From Rahnella bruchi (GTDB lineage: Bacteria > Pseudomonadota > Gammaproteobacteria > Enterobacterales > Enterobacteriaceae): DNA of 64,000 bases. Both the position numbers and the translations under genes were made by a program. Shown piece after piece: positions 17,059 through 26,880 of this stretch (position 1 is its first letter; the number at the start of each line of letters is the position of its first letter). Under the pieces are notes generated by a model that did no database searches, was not told the origin of the DNA, and worked only from the letters and a program-made list of their open reading frames with translations. The stretch spans positions 186,001-250,000 of the forward strand of contig NZ_QZWI01000004.1 of the NCBI RefSeq assembly GCF_003614975.1, read 5' to 3'.

Positions 17059-17913
17059 ATGACCCGTAAAATAGTTCAGCAATATAAAGCGTATCGCGAT
17101 GATATTCGTGATCTGCAAACCCGACGTCCGGTGCCCGGACCGCAGCTCGAACAGCTCGATCCCTTCCTGTTTCTTAATCATCACGGCCCGCAGGTTTACG
17201 CGCCCGATAACCTGGGTCTGCCTTTCGGTCCGCATCCGCATCGTGGTTTTGAAACAGTCACGTTTATTTTGCGCGGCGAACTGGCACACAGCGACACCGG
17301 CGGTCATGAAAGTATTATCGGCCCCGGAGGCGTGCAGTGGATGACAGCCGGTTCAGGATTGATCCATTCCGAGTTGTCGCCGGAATCATTCAAACGAAAC
17401 GGCGGTGAACTGGAAATCCTGCAACTGTGGGTGAATTTGCCGTCGCGCCTGAAAATGACGGCTCCGGGTTATGTCGGTTTGCAGGCTTACGACATTCCGC
17501 AGATCCCGCTGAGCAAAGGTCACGGCACAATTAGCCTGATTTCCGGCAGTGTGGCGGGCGTAACGGGGCCGGTTGAATCGCTGACCGGTGTCACGATAAT
17601 GACTGTGCAGATGTCCGCAGGCAGCGAAGTGACCCTGCCCGCACCGGCGGCGCGTCAGGTGTTTTTGTATACCGTTAAAGGGCGTCTGTGGATTGATGAT
17701 ACCCAAGCGCTGGCCTGGCATCTGATAGAGCTGGATAACAGCGAAGACAGTGTAACGATCACGGCAAAAGAGGATGCGACGTTTCTGTTCGGTCATGCCG
17801 ATAAAATCAACGAACCGGTGGTGTCACACGGCCCGTTTGTGATGAATACCACCCAGGAAATCAATCAGGCGATACTCGATTTTCAGGCCGGGAAGTTTGA
17901 TGTGAAGTTATGA
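17059..17913 (+). CDS. Pirin-family protein
   Basis: An iron-binding cupin protein of 284 residues. Metal ligands expected for pirin are all present: His59 and His61 in GPHPHRGFET, His103 and Glu105 in LIHSELSPES. Bacterial pirins such as YhhW have quercetin 2,3-dioxygenase activity, while others bind and modulate central metabolic enzymes. The natural role here is unknown. It is a single gene in convergent orientation with dacD; a hairpin lies between them. Confidence 0.9.
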   Translation: MTRKIVQQYKAYRDDIRDLQTRRPVPGPQLEQLDPFLFLNHHGPQVYAPDNLGLPFGPHPHRGFETVTFILRGELAHSDTGGHESIIGPGGVQWMTAGSGLIHSELSPESFKRNGGELEILQLWVNLPSRLKMTAPGYVGLQAYDIPQIPLSKGHGTISLISGSVAGVTGPVESLTGVTIMTVQMSAGSEVTLPAPAARQVFLYTVKGRLWIDDTQALAWHLIELDNSEDSVTITAKEDATFLFGHADKINEPVVSHGPFVMNTTQEINQAILDFQAGKFDVKL

Positions 17914-17956
17914 CGAATTTTATCAGCGGGGTGTAAAACCACACGCCATTGCAACC

Positions 17957-17978
17957 TTCCCCTCGTGAGAGGGGAAGA
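17957..17978. terminator. Hairpin between pirin gene and dacD
   Basis: CTTCCCCTC, loop GTGA, GAGGGGAAG: a perfect 9-bp stem with no T-run, between two convergent genes. It is another member of the hairpins with pyrimidine-rich 5' arms. Confidence 0.55.
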
Positions 17979-17986
17979 AGCGGAAC

Positions 17987-19156
17987 TTAGATTTTCAGTT
18001 TCACGTAATCAATCGCACGGCTGATGATCCCGCCTTCTGCAACATCTTCCAGAGCAACCAGCGGCACAGTTTTGATGACTTTGCCGTTATCCACAATGTT
18101 GATGCTGCCCAGTTCCTGGCCTTTTTTCAGCGGCGCGTCAATCTGAGGGTTGGTCAGCACATATTGCGCTTTCAGTTTATCGGCGTCCGCCTGCGGTACG
18201 CTGATAAACACATCGCTCAGGGAGCCGACTTTCACCTGCGGAGTAGCACCAAACCAGACGTGCTCATCCGAGACGGTCTGACCTGCTTTGAAAATCTGCT
18301 TGCTGGTGTACTCGCGGAAACCCCAGGTCAGCAGTTTACGTGCCTGTTCTTCGCGCCCTTTTGAGCTTTTACCGCCCATGACGACGGCGATCAGACGGCG
18401 GTCACCCTGCGTTGCAGAAGCAATAATGTTGAAACCGGCGCTTTCGGTATGGCCGGTTTTCAGACCATCAACTTGCAGGTTTTTGTCCCACAACAGGCCG
18501 TTACGGTTTTGCTGAGTGATGTTGTCGTACGTCAGCGATTTTTCCGCATACATACGATATTCCTCAGGTTCACCGCCGATGATGGCACGTGACAGCTTCG
18601 CAAGATCGTAAGAGGTCGTGAACTGACCCGGTGCATCCAGACCATGTACGGTTTCGAAATGCGTATTGGTCAGGCCGAGGCTGGTGACGTACTGGTTCAT
18701 CATGCCGACGAACGAATCCTGACTGCCCGCGACATAATCGGCCATCGCTACACAAGCGTCGTTACCGGAAGTAATGATGATGCCGCGGATCAAATCACGC
18801 ACGCTCACACGGTCACCCGGTTTGAGGAACATCAGCGAAGAACCTTCCAGGCTCTTGTTACCGGCGACCCAGGCTTCCTGAGGTACGGTAACGACATCAT
18901 TCATGGTGATTTTTTTATGATCCAGCGCGCGGTCAATGACATAACCTGTCATCAGTTTGGTCAGACTGGCCGGATTGCGGCGGTCGTCCGGGTTACCGGC
19001 AGCCAGCACATCACCACTGGCATAATCCATCAGTACAAAAGAAGCCGCATCAATGCTCGGCGGGACAACAGGGAAATCCAGTGGCGCGATTGCTTTCGCA
19101 CTGCCTGCAGAGAACATCAACACACAAGATAAGACACTAATTACACTACGTTTCAC
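17987..19156 (-). CDS. dacD: D-alanyl-D-alanine carboxypeptidase DacD (PBP6b)
   Basis: A periplasmic, membrane-tethered low-molecular-weight penicillin-binding protein of 389 residues that removes the terminal D-Ala from peptidoglycan stem peptides. It has a signal peptide, then the catalytic SxxK motif (Ser64-Leu-Thr-Lys67), SGN in IITSGNDAC and KTG in VDGLKTGHT, followed by the PBP5_C beta domain. A C-terminal amphipathic helix (RAIDYVKLKI) anchors it to the membrane. Length and phrases (ETVHGLDAPGQ, NRNGLLWDK) are nearer to DacD than to DacA/DacC. Confidence 0.93.
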   Translation of the reverse strand: MKRSVISVLSCVLMFSAGSAKAIAPLDFPVVPPSIDAASFVLMDYASGDVLAAGNPDDRRNPASLTKLMTGYVIDRALDHKKITMNDVVTVPQEAWVAGNKSLEGSSLMFLKPGDRVSVRDLIRGIIITSGNDACVAMADYVAGSQDSFVGMMNQYVTSLGLTNTHFETVHGLDAPGQFTTSYDLAKLSRAIIGGEPEEYRMYAEKSLTYDNITQQNRNGLLWDKNLQVDGLKTGHTESAGFNIIASATQGDRRLIAVVMGGKSSKGREEQARKLLTWGFREYTSKQIFKAGQTVSDEHVWFGATPQVKVGSLSDVFISVPQADADKLKAQYVLTNPQIDAPLKKGQELGSINIVDNGKVIKTVPLVALEDVAEGGIISRAIDYVKLKI

Positions 19157-19614
19157 TGAATCTTCCTTAAACGCGCTATAGAGCAGGGTTCTGAACTGAA
19201 CCGGACTCTATACAAAAAAACTATGGAATAAAAATCTGCGGCATAGGTTGCACTAAAACCCTCCACAGAAAAACCCTTAGTCTTTTGCTAAGCATTTCAT
19301 AATGAAACGATACTGTTACAACTTGTGTTAATTTCAACCGAAAACCCCATTCCCTGAGGTCATTAGTTTTCATTATCACAACCCGCTGTTTTCAAAATGT
19401 TTGGCAGCGCGTTCCCGCGCCTGATTTTCAGGCGCTATTTGCGTTATTCCCCGATATTTATCTGCGATAGAGGGGATCTATCACACCATCATGGCATTCG
19501 ATTAGACGGCAGCGCACACCCCTCCTAAACTTGTGACATAAAATTAACAATTCGGTTAACAATTCATCGTTCCGGTTGTTTAAGACCAGACAAAATCACC
19601 TGCGAAGCATAACT
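19157..19614. other. Intergenic region between dacD and ydeP
   Basis: About 460 bp with no gene. It contains both divergent promoters. Short symmetric stretches are CTTAG/CTAAG (19276-19292), TTTCATAATGAAA (19295-19307) and GATAG/CTATC (19466-19482). Close to ydeP the 10-mer TTAACAATTC occurs twice, 13 bp apart (about 19544-19566). None can be assigned to a known regulator by eye. Confidence 0.5.
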
Positions 19615-21921
19615 ATGAAATTCAAAACTGAGATCAAACCCTACCACGGCGCGGCCGGCGGCTGGGGTGCACTGGAATCAACCACCCGTTTCGTCTTCGA
19701 CAGTAAAAAAGTTCTGTCCAACCTACGTAACCTGATGCGTGTTAACAAGGGTCGTGGATTTGACTGTCCGGGCTGTGCCTGGGGTGACGATAATCACAGC
19801 ACTTTCAGTTTCTGCGAAAACGGCGCCAAAGCCGTCAGCTGGGAAGCCACACGTAAAGCCGTCGAGCCGGAATTTTTTGCGCAACACAGCGTCAGTAAAT
19901 TGCGCGCACAGAGCGATTACTTTCTGGAATATCAGGGTCGCCTGACCCATCCGATGCGTTACAACCGAGAAACTGACCATTACGAACCGGTGAGCTGGGA
20001 CGCGGCATTCGCGCTGATCGCCAGCCATCTGAAAGGTCTGGAAAGCCCGGATCAGGCAGATTTCTACACCTCCGGTCGCGCCAGTAATGAAGCGTCATAT
20101 CTGTATCAGGTCTTTGGCCGCATGTTCGGCACCAACAACTTTCCTGACTGCTCGAATATGTGTCACGAAGCCAGCGGTGTCGGCCTGAAACAAAGTATCG
20201 GCGTCGGTAAAGGCACCATCCGTCTGGATGACTTTGAAAAAGCCGATGCTATTTTCGTCTTTGGCCAGAACCCCGGCACCAACCACCCGCGTATGCTGCA
20301 CAGCTTGCGCCATGCTTCTGATCGTGGCGCAAAAGTGGTCAGCTTTAACACCCTGCGTGAACGCGGACTGGAACGTTTCGCCGATCCGCAAAAGCCGCTG
20401 GAAGTGGTCACACCGAAAGCCGGTCGCATCAGTTCAGCGTATTACCAACCGAATCTTGGCGGCGATATGGCTGCCGTGCGCGGCATCGTAAAAGCGCTGT
20501 TGCAGACTCACCGTGAGCGTATCGCTTCCGGCCAGCCTTCCCTGTTTGACGAAGACTTTATTGCTGCAAACTCTGCTGGCGTGGATGAATATCTGGCTGT
20601 AGTGGATGCCACCAGCTGGGAAAAAATCACTGAACAATCCGGACTGAGCGAACAGGATCTGCGTGAAGCGGCATCGATTTATATGAACGCCGAACGCGTG
20701 ATTTGTACCTGGGCGATGGGCGTGACGCAGCATAAACACTCCGTACCGACCGTACGAGAAATCACTAACCTGCAACTGCTGTTTTGTCAGCTCGGCAAAC
20801 CAGGCGCAGGTCTGTGTCCGGTTCGTGGTCACAGTAACGTGCAGGGCAACCGCACCATGGGTATCGATGAAAAAGCGCCAAAAGCGTTGCTCGATGCTAT
20901 GGAAAGCCACTTCAAATTCACGCCACCTCGCGTACCGGGTCATAACACCGTTGAAGCGCTGGAAGCGATGCTGCGTAAAGAAGCCAAAGTCCTGATCTGT
21001 CTTGGCGGTAATCTGGCGGCTGCGGCACCGGATACTCCACGTACCGAACAGGCGCTGAGCAATCTCGAATTGTCCGTGCAAATCAGCACCAAACTGAACC
21101 GCTCTCACCTGACACCGGGGACTGAAGCGCTGATCCTGCCAACGCTGGGTCGTACCGAGCTGGATATGCAGGCGACCGGTTCGCAGTTCATCACCGTTGA
21201 AGACTCCTTCAGCATGGTGCATGCGTCTGAAGGTGTCGGTATCCCTTTATCGAAAGAACAGCGTTCTGAAACCGCGATTGTCTGCGGTATCGCCAATGCC
21301 GTTCTTGGCGACAAATACCTCGACTGGATGGCGCTGGCTGACGATTACAATCTGATTCGCGACCACATCGAAGCGACTATTCCTGGCTTTAAAGATTTCA
21401 ATGCACGCTGCGATATCAAAGGCGGCTTCTATCTGGGCAATGCGGCCGCTGAACTGAATTTCAATACCCTCAGCGGCAAAGCCAATTTCAGCGCTGCCCC
21501 GCTGCCGGAAGTGCTGATCCCGATGGGCGACCAGAATGCGCCGTTCACCCTGCAAACTTTACGCTCTCACGACCAGTACAACACCACCATTTACGGCCTT
21601 GATGACCGTTATCGTGGCGTTTACGGCCAGCGCGAAGTGCTGTTTATTCACCCGCAGGATCTGGCCGATCTGGGCCTGAAAGACGGCGAGCTGGTGGAAA
21701 TCGAAACGCTGTGGAACGACGGCATTGAGCGCAAAGTCACCGGTTTCAAACTGGTCAGCTATGACATTCCGCGCGGTAATCTGGCGGCATATTATCCGGA
21801 AACCAATCCGCTGGTACCGATGTCCAGTTTTGGCGACCAGACCCACACACCTACCTCCAAAGCCGTGCCGGTCACTATCCGTCGCTGCGAGCAAAAAGTC
21901 GACCTGCAACGTATCGCATAA
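19615..21921 (+). CDS. ydeP: Molybdopterin oxidoreductase YdeP (FdhF-like)
   Basis: A 768-residue bis-molybdopterin-type oxidoreductase, the size of E. coli YdeP (759), which is implicated in acid resistance. It has the N-terminal [11 protein letters not shown], the cofactor-binding part ([20 protein letters not shown], then [11 protein letters not shown]) and a C-terminal molydopterin dinucleotide-binding domain with [13 protein letters not shown]. The classical four-cysteine Fe-S motif of formate dehydrogenases is absent; only CPGC is present. The ATG at 19615 is preferred over an upstream in-frame start because it gives the family N-terminus ([20 protein letters not shown]). The electron acceptor and substrate are unknown. 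Confidence 0.9.
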   Translation: MKFKTEIKPYHGAAGGWGALESTTRFVFDSKKVLSNLRNLMRVNKGRGFDCPGCAWGDDNHSTFSFCENGAKAVSWEATRKAVEPEFFAQHSVSKLRAQSDYFLEYQGRLTHPMRYNRETDHYEPVSWDAAFALIASHLKGLESPDQADFYTSGRASNEASYLYQVFGRMFGTNNFPDCSNMCHEASGVGLKQSIGVGKGTIRLDDFEKADAIFVFGQNPGTNHPRMLHSLRHASDRGAKVVSFNTLRERGLERFADPQKPLEVVTPKAGRISSAYYQPNLGGDMAAVRGIVKALLQTHRERIASGQPSLFDEDFIAANSAGVDEYLAVVDATSWEKITEQSGLSEQDLREAASIYMNAERVICTWAMGVTQHKHSVPTVREITNLQLLFCQLGKPGAGLCPVRGHSNVQGNRTMGIDEKAPKALLDAMESHFKFTPPRVPGHNTVEALEAMLRKEAKVLICLGGNLAAAAPDTPRTEQALSNLELSVQISTKLNRSHLTPGTEALILPTLGRTELDMQATGSQFITVEDSFSMVHASEGVGIPLSKEQRSETAIVCGIANAVLGDKYLDWMALADDYNLIRDHIEATIPGFKDFNARCDIKGGFYLGNAAAELNFNTLSGKANFSAAPLPEVLIPMGDQNAPFTLQTLRSHDQYNTTIYGLDDRYRGVYGQREVLFIHPQDLADLGLKDGELVEIETLWNDGIERKVTGFKLVSYDIPRGNLAAYYPETNPLVPMSSFGDQTHTPTSKAVPVTIRRCEQKVDLQRIA

Positions 21922-21950
21922 GTCAGACTTGCGTAACATCGCGCAAATGT

Positions 21951-21984
21951 CCCCTTTCGCTTCAGGGTTATGAGGCGAAAGGGG
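21951..21984 (+). terminator. Hairpin after ydeP, no T-run
   Basis: CCCCTTTCGC (21951-21960) pairs perfectly with GCGAAAGGGG (21975-21984) around a 14-nt loop. No T-run follows. It lies between ydeP and rnb, so it may shield the ydeP message end or weakly terminate. Confidence 0.6.
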
Positions 21985-22070
21985 CAGATGCCGCTTGCCC
22001 GAAGAGGCCAGATCGCGTAAAACTGTCTGCCGCTAATCGAGCCACATTAACCCCCAATTCTCTGGACGAT

Positions 22071-24014
22071 ATGTTTCAAGATAACCCGCTGCTCGCGCAG
22101 CTAAAACAGCAACTTCACTCTCAGACTCCACGTGTCGAAGGCATCGTGAAAGGCACTGAGAAAGGCTTTGGCTTTCTTGAAGTAGACGGTCAAAAAAGCT
22201 ATTTCATTCCGCCTCCGTACATGAAAAAAGTCATGCACGGTGACCGCGTAATCGCCTCCCTGCAAACTGAGAAAGAGCGTGAAATCGTCCAGCCGGAAAC
22301 TCTGGTTGAACCGTTCCTCAGCCGTTTTGTAGGCCGCGTGACCAAGAAAGATGACCGTCTTTCCATCATTCCGGACCACCCTTTATTACGTGATTCTATT
22401 CAGTGCCGCGTTGTCCGCAATATCAATCATGAAGTGAGCGACGGTGACTGGTGTGTGGCTGAAATGCGCCGCCATCCGCTTAAAGAAGGCGATCACAGCT
22501 TCCAGGCCGAAATCACCGAATGGATCACCACCGGCACCGACGATCTCGCGCCATGGTGGGTTACGCTGGCACGTCATAATCTCGAGCGTGAAGCGCCAAA
22601 ATCTGATATCGCTGAATTGCGCGATGAAGGCCTGACCCGCGAAGATCTGACCGCCCTGCCATTTGTCACTATCGACAGCGGTAGCACGCAGGATATGGAT
22701 GACGCGCTGTATGTTAAAGACAACGGCGACGGCACCCTGCAAATGACCATCGCGATTGCTGACCCGACGGCTTACGTCAGTGAAGGCAGCGATCTCGACA
22801 ATATTGCCAAAAAACGCGCATTCACCAACTATCTGCCGGGCTTCAATATCCCGATGCTGCCGCGTGAATTATCTGACGACATCTGTTCCCTGTGGCCGGA
22901 CGTCAGCCGTCCGGTTCTGGCGTGCTCTGTGACGCTCGCCGACGATGGCGCACTGGGCAGCGACATTCGTTTCTTCGCCGCGACTATTGAATCTAAAGCC
23001 AAACTGGCTTACGACAATGTGTCTGACTGGCTGGAAGCGGAGGAGAAAAGTGAATGGCAACCGGCCAGCGATGTGATCGCTTCTCAGATCCGTCTGCTGA
23101 AACGCGTCTGTGACGTGCGCAGCGCATGGCGCACCGAACACGCACTGGTGTTTAAAGACCGTCCTGATTACCGCTTCGTGTTGGGTGAGAAAGGCAACGT
23201 GCTGGAAATCGTCGCTGAGCATCGCCGTATCGCTAACCGCATCGTGGAAGAATCCATGATAGCCGCCAACGTGTGTGCCGCTATCGCGCTGCGCGACAGC
23301 CTCGGTTTCGGCGTTTACAACGTGCATACCGGTTTTGATCCGCTGCTGGTTGAAAACGCGGTCACCGTGTTGCAGGCCAATGACGTTGAAGCCAATGCTG
23401 AAGAACTGCTGACCCTGCCAGGTTTCTGCGCACTGCGCCGTAAACTGGATGCGCTGCCAACACAGTTCCTAGACAGCCGTATCCGTCGTTTCCAGACTTT
23501 CGCGGAAATCAGCACCACGCCGGGGCCGCACTATGGCCTGGGTCTGGAAGCTTACGCCACCTGGACATCACCCATCCGTAAATACGGCGATATGGTGAAC
23601 CACCGTTTGCTGAAAGCGATGATTCTGCAACAGTCCGCTGAGAAACCTCAGGATGACATGACTGTTCAGCTGGCAGAACGCCGACGTGCCAACCGCATGG
23701 CCGAGCGCGATGTCGGAGACTGGCTGTATGCCCGCTATCTGGAAGATAAAGTCGGTACTGACGTTAAGTTCAGCGCTGAAATCATCGATGTCACCCGCGG
23801 CGGCCTGCGCGTGCGTCTACAAGACATCGGCGCAGTGGCGTTCATCCCTGCTCCGTTCCTGCACAGCGTGCGCGACGAACTGGTGTGCAGCGCAGACACC
23901 GGCACCGTGCTGATTAAAGGCGAAGTAGCCTACCGTCAGAGCGACGTCATCGATGTGAACATTGCGGAAGTTCGTATGGAAAATCGTAATGTGATCGCCA
24001 AACCGGCGGTGTAA
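22071..24014 (+). CDS. rnb: Exoribonuclease II
   Basis: The processive 3'-to-5' exoribonuclease that degrades mRNA to nucleoside monophosphates. It has 647 residues (E. coli 644). It shows cold-shock domains near the N-terminus ([20 protein letters not shown]), the RNB catalytic centre with Asp residues in [15 protein letters not shown] near residue 201-211, the [15 protein letters not shown] and [14 protein letters not shown] motifs, and the C-terminal S1 domain. It stands alone with a good terminator. Start and length agree with the family. Confidence 0.97.
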   Translation: MFQDNPLLAQLKQQLHSQTPRVEGIVKGTEKGFGFLEVDGQKSYFIPPPYMKKVMHGDRVIASLQTEKEREIVQPETLVEPFLSRFVGRVTKKDDRLSIIPDHPLLRDSIQCRVVRNINHEVSDGDWCVAEMRRHPLKEGDHSFQAEITEWITTGTDDLAPWWVTLARHNLEREAPKSDIAELRDEGLTREDLTALPFVTIDSGSTQDMDDALYVKDNGDGTLQMTIAIADPTAYVSEGSDLDNIAKKRAFTNYLPGFNIPMLPRELSDDICSLWPDVSRPVLACSVTLADDGALGSDIRFFAATIESKAKLAYDNVSDWLEAEEKSEWQPASDVIASQIRLLKRVCDVRSAWRTEHALVFKDRPDYRFVLGEKGNVLEIVAEHRRIANRIVEESMIAANVCAAIALRDSLGFGVYNVHTGFDPLLVENAVTVLQANDVEANAEELLTLPGFCALRRKLDALPTQFLDSRIRRFQTFAEISTTPGPHYGLGLEAYATWTSPIRKYGDMVNHRLLKAMILQQSAEKPQDDMTVQLAERRRANRMAERDVGDWLYARYLEDKVGTDVKFSAEIIDVTRGGLRVRLQDIGAVAFIPAPFLHSVRDELVCSADTGTVLIKGEVAYRQSDVIDVNIAEVRMENRNVIAKPAV

Positions 24015-24035
24015 ATTTCGCGTTTAGCGAAGGTA

Positions 24036-24063
24036 AAAAACCGGTCTCTTGACCGGTTTTTTT
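24036..24063 (+). terminator. Rho-independent terminator of rnb
   Basis: AAAACCGGTC, loop TCTT, GACCGGTTTT followed by TTT: a 10-bp perfect stem 22 bp past the rnb stop. Confidence 0.93.
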
Positions 24064-24166
24064 ATGTCGGAAATATGCTCACTTGCAGTGAAGGGTTGAA
24101 GAGTGGATCGGGAAAATTTCGGTTTCTCACATGCGGTGCTCACTTGACGCACTGCGCCAAAACCGA

Positions 24167-24197
24167 CCAAGAGGGAAAAATGCTTTTTCCCTCTTGG
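24167..24197. repeat. Long perfect inverted repeat, 14-bp arms with 3-nt loop
   Basis: CCAAGAGGGAAAAA, loop TGC, TTTTTCCCTCTTGG. The stem is perfect and the 5-bp A/T inner part is read as a T-run on either strand. It does not follow any gene directly (the rnb terminator is 105 bp upstream). Confidence 0.85.
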
Positions 24198-24619
24198 ATC
24201 TCCCTTCGCTTTTTCACTGCGCGCTCCGCTCGCTGGCTATATTTCAGTTACCGCAGCGACAGGCTGGAAATCTTGCCGCTGCGCGGTTCCTTCATTTCGG
24301 GATTGCAGCCTTTGGTCTGCAACCTCTCATTCAGCAAGTTTTCTGAAACGCCCGCACGATCTTAAATTCAACGGCAGACTGTTTTTCATCTTTTAAAAAG
24401 GTTGATTGGCGTGCTCAAAATTCAGCTGAACGGAGCGGCTTCGAGACCTGCGGCTCGAAGACCGAGAGAAGGCAGTGCGAAGCACCTGGATTTGCGCCAC
24501 TCTATGATGCAACAGGACATGTCCCTTTTGCCCGCGACAGCGCGAAGTTAGAAAAGCGCGGAGTCCAGAGGCCCGCGCGTTACCGGGTCTCTGGTCGGTG
24601 TGGGCCGACGCCCACGACC

Positions 24620-24641
24620 TTGAAGTTGAAGTTGAAGTTGA
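24620..24641. repeat. Short tandem repeat of TTGAAG
   Basis: TTGAAGTTGAAGTTGAAGTTGA: 3.7 copies of the hexamer, ending about 25 bp before the cbl stop codon. Repeats of this unit can change copy number by slippage. Confidence 0.85.
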
Positions 24642-24667
24642 CCTAAAGGCACGTCCACTTTGGCTCC

Positions 24668-25621
24668 CTAGATCTGATAGTCAATGACCGGTTCCCCGCC
24701 CGTCGCAAACACCTTCTCTTTAATCTCATTCACTGACAGTCCCGGATTACATAATTCGATAAACCGCCAGACGTAGTTACGCTGCAACTGTGATTTTTTC
24801 AGCCCCAGCCATACGGTATTGGCTTCGAACAGATGCTCGGCATTGATCAGCTGAAGACCGGTATCGCGCCCAGCTTCGAACGCTTTATCCGCGAGGATCC
24901 CCACGCCCAGCCCTAATTCTACGTAGGTTTTAATCACATCGGAATCCTGTGCGCTGAGCACGATATCCGCGGTGAGCGCAGCGCGGTTAAAGGCTTCATC
25001 GAGCCGCGAGCGGCCGGTAATGCCCTGACGATAGGTGATTAACGGCAGTTCACTCAAATGCTGCAATGTCACCGGGTGCTGCAACGTCAGCGGATGACCT
25101 TGCGGAACCACTATCGCGTGGTGCCAGCGGTAATACGGAAACGCCGCCACAGCAGGATCGTTCATCAGTTTTTCGCTGGCGATGGCCACATCGGCCTGCC
25201 CGCTCAGCAGCATCGCGAGAACTTCCTGCGGCGAGCCCTGATGCAATTCCAGACGCACGCCGGGATAAATCGCCCTGAACGCTTTGATGACCTTCGGCAG
25301 GCTGTAACGCGCCTGTGTATGTGTGGTGGCGATGGTCAGAACGCCGGCATCCTCTTTCGAGAAAACATCGGCCAGACGGCGGATATTCTGCGCCTCATTG
25401 AGGATCCTTTCGGCGACAGCCAGCAACTCTTTACCAGGCTCCGTCAGCCCCAGCAAACGCTTACCACGACGGATAAATATCTCAACGCCCAGCTCATCTT
25501 CCAGCTCGCGAATATGGCGGCTGACCCCTGACTGCGAAGTGAATAACATGTTCGAGACTTCAGTCAGGTTGTAATTGCATCGCGCTGATTCCCGTATAAT
25601 TTTGAGTTGTTGAAAGTTCAC
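24668..25621 (-). CDS. cbl: LysR-family regulator Cbl (sulfonate utilisation)
   Basis: A CysB-like LysR activator of 317 residues that turns on sulfonate use genes when sulfate is scarce. E. coli Cbl has 316 residues and begins MNFQQLKIIREAAR. Here the same stretch begins VNFQQLKIIRESAR, so the start is a GTG at 25621, with AGAGG 9 nt upstream; an upstream in-frame extension of 20 residues is not supported by the family. The helix-turn-helix is near residues 18-40 (NLTEVSNMLFTSQSGVSRH), and the C-terminal IDYQI is the Cbl ending. Its likely targets include organosulfur genes such as the SsuD/SsuA-like pair at 14.5-16.6 kb. Confidence 0.93.
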   Translation of the reverse strand: MNFQQLKIIRESARCNYNLTEVSNMLFTSQSGVSRHIRELEDELGVEIFIRRGKRLLGLTEPGKELLAVAERILNEAQNIRRLADVFSKEDAGVLTIATTHTQARYSLPKVIKAFRAIYPGVRLELHQGSPQEVLAMLLSGQADVAIASEKLMNDPAVAAFPYYRWHHAIVVPQGHPLTLQHPVTLQHLSELPLITYRQGITGRSRLDEAFNRAALTADIVLSAQDSDVIKTYVELGLGVGILADKAFEAGRDTGLQLINAEHLFEANTVWLGLKKSQLQRNYVWRFIELCNPGLSVNEIKEKVFATGGEPVIDYQI

Positions 25622-25733
25622 CGCTGTCTGCCTCTTGCTTGCCAAAACCCTATTGTTACGATCTGTTGCTATGCCAGACAAATAAGAAAAAGCTGTGTCT
25701 TATGCTTTTTCCGACTAACGGCGGGATGATGCC

Positions 25734-25762
25734 CATAAAAAAACGCCGTCAGGCGGCGTTTA
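25734..25762 (-). terminator. Rho-independent terminator of the 2-hydroxyacid dehydrogenase gene
   Basis: On the minus strand AAACGCCG, short loop, CGGCGTTT then a T-run (the A-run at 25737-25743 on the plus strand). It lies about 30 bp past the stop codon. Confidence 0.9.
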
Positions 25763-25793
25763 TATCAGGGTACGGAGAGCCGGTGAAAACGTG

Positions 25794-26738
25794 CTATTGC
25801 GGCACCGGTGTCATGACCGGTTTGCTACCAAAATGCGCAGTGAGATTCGATAGCACCAGCGTCATCATGTTCTCCACGGACTCAGGTGAACGTCCCGCCA
25901 CGTGCGGAGTGATAACCAGGTTATCCAGAGTCAGCATTTCAGCGGGTACTTGCGGCTCGCCGTCGACCACGTCCAGCGCCGCACCGGCAATTTCATGATT
26001 TCGCAGACTGGCGATCAGCGCATTGCTGTCAACCACGCTGCCGCGTGCAATATTAATCACAAAGCCATCAGGTCCCAGCGCGCTTAGCACGTTCGCGTCC
26101 ACCAGTCTGACCGTATCTTTGCCGCCCGGCGTCGCTACTACCAGATAATCAGCCCATTGCGCCAGCCCGGTAATATCCGGGAAATAGCGGTATGGCGTGT
26201 CCTGCAACGGACGCCGGTTGTGATAAGCAATCTCCATATCAAACCCGCCCGCCGCGCGCCGTGCGATGAGGCTGCCGATGTTGCCCATCCCGATAATGCC
26301 TAAGCGTTTCCCTGCCATTCCCGGTGTATTCCAGCGGGCTTTTTTCCACTCGCCACCACGCACTGCGGCGTCAAATTGCGGGATCTTACGGGTGATCGCC
26401 AGCATCAGCGCCAGCGTGTGATCGCTCACGGAAGAATTATTGGTTCCCGGACCATGCGTGACAGGAATACCGCGCTGTTTCGCTGCGGCGACATCAATAT
26501 GTTCATACCCGACACCCTGCGCACAGATAATTTGCAGATTGGGCAAGTTATCCATTTCTGAGGCGCTTAAACCGATACTGCCGATGGTCAGCACAGCGCG
26601 TATCTGCTGCGCTGTTTGCGGGTCCAGAGAAGCTCGTTGTTCGGGCGTTGTGGCAAAAAAGAGAGTAAAACCGGCCGCTTCGAACCGGTCAGGGTAGCCA
26701 GCATCAAGATCGACATGGCTGAGTAACGCGATGGTCAT
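25794..26738 (-). CDS. D-2-hydroxyacid dehydrogenase (glyoxylate/hydroxypyruvate reductase type)
   Basis: A cytosolic NAD(P)-dependent dehydrogenase of 314 residues. It has the catalytic-domain phrase HGPGTNNSSVSDHTLALML, the Rossmann GMGNIGS near residue 152, the arginine in NIARGS, and the Glu and His of GEP and TPHVAG. These are the R/E/H catalytic residues of the family. Such enzymes reduce glyoxylate, hydroxypyruvate or 2-ketogluconate. The NADP- or NAD-specificity motif after the glycine loop, AYHNRRP, contains arginines consistent with NADP. It is a single gene divergent from glgX. Confidence 0.88.
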   Translation of the reverse strand: MTIALLSHVDLDAGYPDRFEAAGFTLFFATTPEQRASLDPQTAQQIRAVLTIGSIGLSASEMDNLPNLQIICAQGVGYEHIDVAAAKQRGIPVTHGPGTNNSSVSDHTLALMLAITRKIPQFDAAVRGGEWKKARWNTPGMAGKRLGIIGMGNIGSLIARRAAGGFDMEIAYHNRRPLQDTPYRYFPDITGLAQWADYLVVATPGGKDTVRLVDANVLSALGPDGFVINIARGSVVDSNALIASLRNHEIAGAALDVVDGEPQVPAEMLTLDNLVITPHVAGRSPESVENMMTLVLSNLTAHFGSKPVMTPVPQ

Positions 26739-26880
26739 GGGGATTCCTCGGGAGAAAGTCAGACAATAACTAGCAGGCTAGCCTTTTCGCTTTCACTATC
26801 AATGATGCTCTGCGCCTTGTACAGCTTTTCGGCGGTTTACGGGAGAAGTTCCGAACTCCGGTCTACACTCGTTGTTATCG

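Larger units (their letters stand above)
24064..24667. other. Hairpin-rich non-coding region between rnb and cbl
   Basis: About 600 bp with no convincing gene; the longest open frames (24075-24365) have no start signal and no recognisable product. It has at least five hairpins: 24167-24197 (14-bp perfect arms, 3-nt loop), 24303-24322, 24439-24460, 24565-24594 (11 bp, one mismatch) and 24600-24615 (GTGGGC/GCCCAC). A tandem repeat of TTGAAG (about 3.5 copies) lies at 24620-24641, just before the cbl stop. It could be a structured RNA, a decayed repeat element or a composite of small palindromic repeats. Confidence 0.6.

Noticed and set aside
20434-21222. A 262-codon minus-strand frame inside ydeP
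   Set aside because: Antisense shadow of a confident gene; repetitive low-complexity residues (His, Gln, Arg rich) and no recognisable domain.
24075-24365. A 96-codon open frame in the rnb-cbl gap
   Set aside because: No Shine-Dalgarno sequence, cuts through the perfect hairpin at 24167-24197, no recognisable product.
24668-25681. Longer cbl start at 25681
   Set aside because: Twenty extra residues have no counterpart in Cbl; a GTG at 25621 with AGAGG upstream gives the correct N-terminus.
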